A program made the position numbers and the translations under genes. From NCBI RefSeq assembly GCF_965638725.1, contig NC_134959.1:16503417-16567416 (forward strand): DNA of 64,000 bases, given 5' to 3'. The notes under the pieces are model-generated. The model did no database searches. It was not told where the DNA came from and saw nothing but the letters and a program-made list of their open reading frames with translations. Below are positions 54,701-64,000 of the stretch, in pieces. The DNA comes from Aptenodytes patagonicus (Eukaryota > Chordata > Aves > Sphenisciformes > Spheniscidae). Position 1 is the stretch's first letter. Every line of letters begins with the position of its first letter.

Positions 54701-57700
54701 TAAGGATGAAGATAACATGAAGCAAACAGCTTTCTCAAAAGGGAGACAACATTTATTTACTTTAGGCTCTCATGGTCCTGTCAATATCTCTGTAGTGTTA
54801 AAGCATTTCACAAAAATACAGCACTTCTTTAGCACAATGACATGTTTAGCAGTCTCCCCAGGCTGTTTCAGACTTTGATAGATCGTTCTATCGAGGGTGC
54901 TTATTTATACACCTTTACAAACTGATTTAAAAAACCAGAGTGGTTGTTTTTCTAGGGTAAATTTGGAATTGAAATCCAGATAACAGTGCCGATATTTTCA
55001 CCTGGTTTACATAGGTGAATAGTTGACTTGAATGTCCTTCAAGTACATTTTATTTTATAGTGAAGGAGTTGCATGGGCTGTTCTTGACTGCAGACAAGTT
55101 TTTTTGCTTTAATTCTTTGGCAGCTATTCACTGACAAAGTTCTGCATGTTTTGCTGTATAAACCAGCTAGATATCTGGAGCCTTTACATTTATAACCAAA
55201 GAAAAAAAAGCATATGGCTTAACCAGGCTAGGGTGTGCTCCTGTCTAATTCAGCTAAATTGGGGAGTAAGGGTGTAAATGTGATGACTTCTCTTAGCCAA
55301 CAGGCAGCTAATTAAATAATAAGCTTTTCAGTTAAATGCATGATTCTTCACACCTTGAAATAAAGTCAGACTTCTGATAGGCTCTGTTAATAGATTTCAA
55401 GCCACTTTGTATTAGAAACAGATTGTAACATGCATTGACCATAGTCTTTATGTTATTTTCCTTAAACCAAGGAAGCTTATTCTGTGAATATATGGTTCAA
55501 GGCACTTTGCAGCCAGGATGAACTGTTTTTGTAATACCACCATCTTGGCTACCATGTAAGAGAACTGAGAGCAGGTTTTACAAAGGTTAAAAATACTTGA
55601 ATTCTCATGTCAGGCTTGGTAGTTGGGGATTTCACAGCCTGCGCTGACGTGTTCTAGAGATCAGAAGTTGATAGTAATATTTGCTGACCAGCAAGAGAGA
55701 AGAGCGAAATAGACAGGACCACTGTTTCTTCTCAGGAATGCTATAGTTCATAAACAGTTAAATGCTGTCTCCTTGGAAGAGTTTAGCTTAGCCCACAAGG
55801 GGAAAAGGACTATTTTACAGTTATTTGTTAGCACAATTCCTGGAGTATTTTAGCCAAAATTCATTCAAAACTCAATTTTGTTCTAGAAATCAAGTTACTT
55901 TAGGGTTACTTCAGTGCAAACAACAGAAGAATTTGAGCTGTCTATTGGCTTTCATTATAAATAATTCTGAGTTCCGTTCCATAGCCTTCATTTGCCACTG
56001 ATTGATGCAGAGCTTCAGCTACTGAAAGTTCACAAGAAATAAGATGAACATGTATTTTGTATCAGCTGTGAAAATATGCTGTTGAGTGACACCTATGCAA
56101 TCAGTAAGTCAACAGAGCAGAATCAAGCTTATTGTTTACTTCACAAGGAAGGCCAAAACTGAAGTGCTGCAGCCACACTTCTGAATGATTTGTACTGTTC
56201 ACTACCACATCCATCTGCATAAATAGGCTTCCTTGCAGAATTTAGATGAATAGAAATGCCTCCTCTTTGGCTTTATTAATGTCATTTATTTTTAATAGAG
56301 GGGAAAATTGAAATAAGTTCTTTATGTGAAGACTGTCGAGGAAAGGAATCTGGGAGAAAAAAACTTAAAAGTTAATTTTTTTTAATCTTGAAATCTTGTG
56401 CTTAGTAAGTGTTTAAAAATTTCTGGCAGTCCTGTTAGTAAAAATAATTATTCACAGCCTTCTGGGTGTTGTGGTTCTTTTCATTTTATATGTTCAAAAG
56501 AAAGGGGGATTCTTCCAAATCCTCAAATGTACAAAAGTACATTAATTTCATTTTCATCACATTGCTTCATTGCATTAGATTTGCATGGATTTTTAACCCA
56601 GAGATTTAGCAGTAGTGGGGGAAGGCAAGCCTTTTTTTGCCCCCCCCCTTTTTTTTTTCCAGGAGGGCATTTTGGGTCATTTTAGATGAAAGAAACTTCA
56701 GTTCATACTATTATGTTGGTTTCCTGGTTACAGTTCAGTTTTGATTCCTGCTCTGGAGGACACACGAAAGGGAAAAATGTTGGCAACTATATTGGACCTC
56801 TGGGTTGTTGTGTTCCTTTTTAATTTTAGCACAGATTCTAGTTAATACTTTTGAATAACGTCAGCCTTCCTTCTCAGGTTAGTCCCACTGATTATCTTTT
56901 GGGTGGAAGGATATTTATTAATGGGGACTGCTTATGTAGCACTCTGCCGGTCAGTGTAACTAGAAGTGATGGATCTTGTTTATTTGACCAGGGGAATATG
57001 GTTCCCTAAGAATACAGAAGACTCGTACAGTTTAACTAAATGCAAGATAAGACTGCAGTTTACAAGAACAGTTCCAGACTCTCCAAGCACTGAACGATGC
57101 AGAGGTTATAAAGGATGTCCATGAAACAAGGGTTTTTCTGATGAGGCCATTGTTTAGGGCTCAATGTAATGTAAAGGCACAGGAGGGAAGGTTGGGCAGT
57201 GTTTGCATGGAAGGGGGAGTTCTGGATAGTTGCACTGCTAGTGAGTAGTCCCTAAAATATCCAAATTATTAGAGTGAGCATATCATATCTTTTGGATAAA
57301 AGAATTTTCCTGAAGGAAAATGCTAAAATGACCTCTCAGTGTGAATTCTGTGTTACATCTACTGCAGGTGCAATGATGAATCATTGTTCTTTTTTAATAC
57401 ATTATATAAATATATTAGAACGTGTAGATTGTTGGCCATTTACATGGGTGCTTAGGAAGAACATCTTCCAAAGCAGAGATGTAGGAATTTCTGGTGTCCA
57501 TAGCAAATTTGGTTGTATTCTTTCTTCCGTATATATTTTTAGCCAAATGTAGATTTATGTTTTACTGTCCTTTACTAATCATGCAACCACTTGCTGAACG
57601 TTTTACGATGGGTCTGTTTCTCTGGGAGTGACTGGTACACTGAGTATTCTTGATAACAACTAGTACTTCATAAATGCAGGATATTAATAGCATAAGAGTT

Positions 57701-60700
57701 TTATTACTTGTTGTTTAGAGTTTTACAGGTTGTTTCTGTTAAGAGAAGAATTTTTTATGTGGCAAGACACATAAAAGCAGTTCCTTATTCACAGACAATA
57801 CATATAGCACTGCTTATCTAAACATGGTTGGGATCAAATGGCAGCAAATAATTTCTTGGCTCATAGTTCCTAGTCCTTTGTTTTAGAAAGTGCACTTGCT
57901 CTCTTGCTTTCTCTCTCAGCTTTCTCTCAGGGATGTATTGCCATGCCTTTCTTCCTGTGTCCTTGACTTCCCTGCTGCCTCCTTTTTTTTTTTTTCCCCC
58001 TCTGGCTGCCTCAAGTTGCCTTTATATAGTTGCATGTGACTCTGCCAAAAATCTTCAGGCTGATTTCAGCATTCAAACATGAAGGAAAACTTCAGTCCAC
58101 CTGGCCCAACTTTTAGAACTTTAGGGTTGCAGAAACTATGTTGTGAATGGTGGCTGCCTTGTTCAGCTGTTACCATGAAAAAATGGCCATTAAGCTGCTC
58201 TCATAATGGCACGTGGCTACTGTACCTGCTAGCCTGAGGGCAATTTAGAAGACTACCAGTAGGTCAAAACCCCATTCCTAGGGAGCTGCCTGATCTTCCA
58301 TGTAACATTTTAGCCATTAAGCCATTGAAGAACTTGAATGCATGCCTATTTCGTGCACCTAAAGACCTTGGGAAGACAACTAGAAGGCTTTTGTGTACAG
58401 CTTATACCACTTGGAATGTCAGTGTTATGCTACCTCCTTTGTGACTCATTTTATTTGAGCATATCATTCAGCATTTAGGTCAGCACTGGTTTTCCAGCAA
58501 TACTGCATAGAATTGAGATTTGGATATAAATGCAAGGATATCTGACATGATTTCAGATTTGATAATACAGGAACTACTGCTTCTATGTGGAACTGAAGTT
58601 CCATATTTCATTGTCTTAGTTCCACAATCAGATACACATTTGCTTAACAGTAGGGAGAATCTGCTTTGTGGATCTATATCCATATTGATCACACAGAGAA
58701 AACATTGCCACCATCAACCAGAATAAACAATTTCTTATACTTTGAGATTATCAGACTGATATTAGCAGCTGGTTGGATTTCATGTTCATGTGACAACTGT
58801 TACTGCTTTTTTATGGATTTTGATAGCCTTAGACCTAACTTTTTGTTTCAGTTAACACTGGAATATAACACATTAAAAAGTTGTCTGTCTGATAGGTATT
58901 CTGGCAGCTGCTTTGTTGCTATAGAGGTCAAGGCTTCATTGTGCTAGGTGTTATAGCTACCTACAGAAAGATGGTCCTTATCCACAATATCTTGCCATCT
59001 AAATGCAAACCAGAATGGAGCTACAACTTTTTATATTTTGGTGATGTTATGGCTCAGAATATTTTCCTGTACCTTTACCTAATCATATTTTCAGTGACTC
59101 AAAATGGGATTTACATCAGCTCCTACTAGAAAGCTAAAGCTTTCAAAACTTTGGAAAAATTTCCATCTCACAGTTTCATTTGTTCATAGGTTTGTACTTG
59201 TGTGATCTATTATGTTCCTGGATTAAAAATAAATGAAACACGAAGAGTGGATAGAACCTGTAGTGCTGCACAGGGTTGCTGTTGTGTTTATGTGCAGTAA
59301 GACAGATGCTTTTGGGGATGACCGATTCACTGTGACTGTCATGGTGCTCAACAGATCTAGTATTTCTGAGAAGCATTGAATATGTTCATTTTGTGTTTAT
59401 ACAGCTTAAAGAGTTCAGGGTAATGGGACAGAATATTGTTGAAGTAGACAGTATCTGGGAATACAGAAAAAGAGGTTGCTAGGATTGAGCTGTAATTGTG
59501 ATGTGGTTACAGTGTTTACCACCCAATGACTAGGCGTCTCCTTTCTTAGATGATTATGGGGGGAAAAAAAATTGTGTCAGTGTTTTATTTACATTGTTTA
59601 TATTCTTTTAGAATGACATATGTCAGCCTTTCTTTAAATGTGATTCTTCTGATGTAATTTGAGCCCTTATTTTAATTATTTAATTATTTGGGGCTTTTTG
59701 TTGAAGTTTCTTCTCTCTCCCCAGTACTAATTAATAATGCTTTTAACCTAGATATTATACAGTGCATGGTGCAGCACTCATTGAAAGATTATTTGACATA
59801 CTGAAGATGAAGGTCTAGTGAGATATGAATATATAATGATAGGACAGTGTTGCAATTCAGATAAACATAATGGGTGATTTAACTTATATGAGAGGTAAAT
59901 ATTATGCTATAGAAAGTTCTCATTTATATCTTTACTGTCACATAAGCTAGTATAAAATGCTCTTTTTTAAAAGTGAGTAATTTTGACTAAAGTCAAAACT
60001 ATGTGCATAGTCAGTAATTGCTATTCTCATCATAGCAGCAAAGTAAAAATATGTAGTATTACTTTGGGGATGCTATTTTGGATGAAAGAATGCTGTGTTT
60101 CAAGGCTAGTGGAAAGTATGATTAATGCTTTGGAAATGAAGTATTTTGTGTGTTTTGTTTGTGGAGTTACTGCCATATCACTATAAAGACTTAGTCCTGG
60201 GTTGTAAATGAGCTTGAGCCCTACAGTTCCTTGTATGAGATGTTTAAAGGTCATGTCCCTTTTAGAAGTTTTATTTCTAAAAGTAATGGAGCAGAAATAG
60301 CTTCCTATTTGAAATCTTTCTAGCAGAGGCAAATGTTGAATGCAAATTCAGTTGGGTTCCATAGCAGTTCTGTTTTTACTGACACAGTTTGTTCTGGGAT
60401 ACTTGCCTGTTTTCTTCACAGTGTGTCCCATATAGTTGCTACCCCAGCTACTTACAAGCAGGTGGCTGTTTACAGCTGATGTGAAGAAACGACAAATGAA
60501 GTTGCAGTGGTCTTTTATCAAATGATCTGCTAGTTTCTGGGTTTCTTTGGTCCTGTGATAGTGAAAAATAGTTTGAACTACATTGATTATATAGATTGTA
60601 TTTCTGGGAGAATGATGATGGAATCATTGAATAACATGAACCTTCTATCCAAAAGGAAGAGTCACTCTTTGATCTAGTTTGTACTGGAAGACTTATAGCA

Positions 60701-63700
60701 CAGCAGGGATCCGGTGAAGTCAGAATGAGGTGATGCAGAGATGTAAGATTTGCAACCCAAAAGCACAAGATAGAAAAAAAAAATCATGATACTGTCATCA
60801 GAAATGGAATGAAAGAAGTGGTTAAATTGGAGGGGCTTATGAGAGGAAGCAAGAACAGGAATGAGGTCAGGAATGGAAGACCAGCAGAGCATGACTTTGG
60901 AATGGAAGCAAGACCATACTTCTTAACTACCTGGCATGAAGTGGTGCAGGAAGTAGACTTGTTCATTCCTTGTTCTTAGTAATTTTTTCTCTGAAAAGTT
61001 GTTGTGAATAATGTATAAATTTCTCAACTACACAATTTGTTTGGAGAGATTGCAGTGATATTTCACAGTGATATCTTCCCATTTTATCAAACTTAAAAAA
61101 TCATGTTTAATTCATATGTGGAAAATGATGTGGGTAGCAATTGGAAAGACATATTTCTTGAAAGATGCAAGGCATTCAGGATACCAGATGAGAACAGTGG
61201 CGTATAGAAATCTTTTTTCTTCCTGTGAAAGATGTTGGAAATCTTCACCACAGTGAAGTAGTTCAAAGTCACAGTTTATAAAGCTATTGTTTGCAATGCA
61301 AATATGGAAACCAACCTTGTCATTTTTCACTCATGTTCTGCTCCGCAGCCTAGAATCCAGGAGAGCTTTGGAAACCCATAGCTGACATTGTAATGGTGTA
61401 TGGCTTTACCACAGTGTGAATTCCTTTTAATGTCAGTTTCTCTATGGGGGATTAGCCACCACAGATGTCACAGATCCTAGGAATATCTTCCATGATAAAA
61501 AAAGGAAAGCTGGCATGTCAACTGTCATTTAATAATCTACAGACTCGTTAATTTATGTGTTTTGTGATATTTGATACCTACAGATACAACAAACCTGTTC
61601 TTCAAGTGCTTGCTGGTTTGATTGCAAAATATGTATTAATTTTATGTTCTTGTGGAACAGTTAGATTATAAAATGCCATGTTGTCTTTGCTTTGAATCTT
61701 TTAACATACCAGTGGATAAATCAGGAGTGCTGGTCTTCCCATTATATACGTCTTAAAGCAAGCCTCTTTGACTAATAACTTCTCCCCTCCTTTTCTCTCT
61801 CTCTCCTCCCTGTGTAATGTTAGTCTAAAATGCTGATTAAGGTCAAAACAAGTTTATGCCAGTTAAAAACAGACATATGGAAAGTTCCAGCACTGAGTCT
61901 CATAAGCTATGAGGGAGGAATTTATAGCCTTCAATGCTCCCAGCGCTTCTCTTTAATTAACTACTCTAAGCATCCTAAAATTCTCAACAACAATCTGCCT
62001 GACAACAGGGAACCCTCTAGATCTGTATATAGTAGTAATCACCCTGCCCAACAGTATTCTATATAGATGAGTGTATCAGGTGTTCTGTGACCTCCCAGCA
62101 AACTGTTACACTTCTTGGTCTGCATTGGAAAATTTTTATTGAAAAATAAGTTGGTTCAATTGTTTTGCTCTTATTTAAAGAAAGCATATCCTAACTTCCG
62201 CGTTACTTATTTTACCTGTAAAAGCATGTTTGTTTCTTTGTTTTTAAGAAATAGCCAAAAAGACAGAATTCCACAATGCTTTTAAGCATGTAATCACATG
62301 TATTTCTCTTGTAAGTACTGTTGTTCTTTTATACTTAGTTTTTATTTGCTTGCTTCAAAATAAAGACACTTAGCTGTCCTTTGGAGGAAAAAAGAGAGAC
62401 AAGTGTGTCAGTATTTAATCCTTTTGAAAAGGTGGTCCTCAAGATCTGTATTCCAATAGTGATCTGAAAATAAATGAGCCTACCCCATTTTTCCTTGCTT
62501 ATGCACCAGAAGAGCTATCTCAGTAACTCTTATAGCCATGGCATGACACAGGGAGCCCATGCTTATTAGGTTATCTGCTACCTATTATGACCCTAAGGTT
62601 CTTTTCGGAGTTACTGCTTTCCAGAATACTTCATCCTATAAATATGACCACCTATATTTGTTCACAGATACATGATCTCGCATTTGGCTTTCTTTATATC
62701 TGTTCTTTAATTGGATATAAATGACCTATTCTTGCTATGGTTCAGCTCTCCATCAATTGTTACCTGCAAACTTTATCAATATTTATATATTTTCTTCTTT
62801 GTCACTGTTGAAAACATGAAACACCACTGACCACAGATTCATCTTGTCTTAATAATGATTCAGTTTTTAATTCATTTATGTTTGCCTGTTTTTTTCTTAC
62901 TAATTATAAATTGAAATTAAGAGCAGTTGTTCATCAAATATCTTACAGCAATGGAAGTGCATTATGTCTGTACCTCCCACCTTCATCAACCAAACTTGTT
63001 ATTTCATAAAAGAAAGAGATTAAGTAAATCTGATGTAACCTTTATGATTTCTTCCAAGCTACTTTATGATTAGTAAATCATAAAGTTTTACTTTATGTAA
63101 ACATCTAGAAATTTTCTTCCGTTTTTAGAATTCTGCTAAAAGTTCTCTTGTAATAACTACAAAAATATGATAAGGCATAAAGTAGTGTTAGACAGTTGTC
63201 ATTGATTATTATAATGACTAATAGGGAGAGACTTTGGTGTGGTGTGGATACGTCCAAACTGGCTGGCCTGGGGCATTAATTCCGTCACAGAACTTAGGGG
63301 AAGCAGTAGCACCTGCTGAGGTTCAGGGTAAATATTTTCATGGTTAACTTGTACTGTGCTTTGTGCACCAGTTTAAAGCAACGTTGGGTATGTTTACAGA
63401 AATGGTATTAAAGATGTGTCTGTAGGGTGTAAGATTTTGGGGACAGGTTACAAAAAGGTACAGAAAATTGAAGCTCCTTGATTATTGAAATTCTAATGTG
63501 TGGTTGCTACAGTGGTACTAAAAACAAATAATGACATATTTACTTCAATGAAATAATGTCTTTGGTTCCAAGTTTCAATTTCTTGCTGTCGGGGGTAAGC
63601 ATTGATCAGTTCACTATTGTGAAAAACATGCCTGGAAAAAATATGGCCTCTGGGAGATTTAGGTATGTCGCCTTTCCATTTCATTGCATGACACAATGTT

Positions 63701-64000
63701 TTTGTTTAAAGAAAAGGGTAGAAAGCAGTGTCTGAGTTACCTTCCACGTTACTTTAAAATCTTTGTCGTGTTAGCCTATATTTCTTTCCTTTTGAAGACA
63801 AATTCCCAGCCATCCCTTATTTCTTTTTTTACCTCTGTCCTTGACCCTGTCATTACACTGTTGAACCCCCTCATGTATCTGTTATCTTTGTTGATACTGG
63901 CCAGAATGGATCAGTGTCTCAGATGAGGATGTTTCATTGTTTTGTAAAATACCGTATGTATGAGAGAATTTCTGAAGCTACAAAGGGCAGTTAGACATCT

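Larger units (their letters stand above)
41321..64000. other. Intergenic region right of BRD7
   Basis: AT-rich DNA with no ORF longer than about 135 codons, no run of codons matching a protein family I know, and no splice-flanked conserved block. Human synteny places NKD1 further on in this direction, but none of its recognisable sequence appears. Contents I can name are the inverted repeats, the small tandem repeat, the L3-like tail and homopolymer runs (for example C/T runs at about 56635-56662). Enhancers or long non-coding RNAs cannot be excluded. Confidence 0.6.

Noticed and set aside
41321..64000. Search for NKD1 exons expected by synteny
   Set aside because: No EF-hand-like or His-rich C-terminal coding segment is visible. 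NKD1 probably starts beyond the right edge.

Overview
This is vertebrate nuclear DNA, almost certainly from a bird. Genes are split into short exons with GT-AG introns. Two CR1 LINE fragments end in avian-type ATTCTRTG terminal repeats, and the introns are compact. The gene order ADCY7 (+) then BRD7 (-) is the conserved tail-to-tail pair known from human 16q12. The exact species cannot be read from the sequence.

Positions 1-20915 (+ strand) hold the 3' half of ADCY7, a type 7 membrane adenylyl cyclase. I traced 18 phase-consistent coding exons that give the last 660 residues: the end of C1a, the C1b linker with the G-beta-gamma-binding PFAHL motif, transmembrane helices 7-12, and the whole C2 half. 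The N-terminal half and the promoter lie left of the window. Bases 20916 to about 22.85 kb are the likely 3' UTR. A 594-bp antisense CR1 fragment sits in the intron at 18354-19785.

Positions 25431-40804 (- strand) hold a complete BRD7 coding region. Its 17 exons give 653 codons (651 aa in human), with an intact bromodomain including Asn211. It starts in a CpG island with a near-ideal Kozak context directly preceded by seven GCC triplets. One intron, 31404-31967, begins with GC instead of GT. Another CR1 fragment lies in intron 2. ADCY7 and BRD7 converge, with 4.5 kb between their stop codons.

Positions 41.3-64 kb are AT-rich intergenic DNA with no recognisable coding exon. By human gene order NKD1 would follow, but I see none of it here. 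I found an ancient L3-type LINE tail near 51.7 kb, a short tandem repeat, perfect inverted repeats, and one weak olfactory-receptor-like ORF at the right end.

The two genes are not known to share a pathway. ADCY7 makes cAMP at the plasma membrane, and BRD7 is a nuclear subunit of the PBAF chromatin remodeller. I see no evidence for an undescribed biological system. The most interesting points are splice-site peculiarities, two tiny in-frame exons, and several unexplained inverted repeats.
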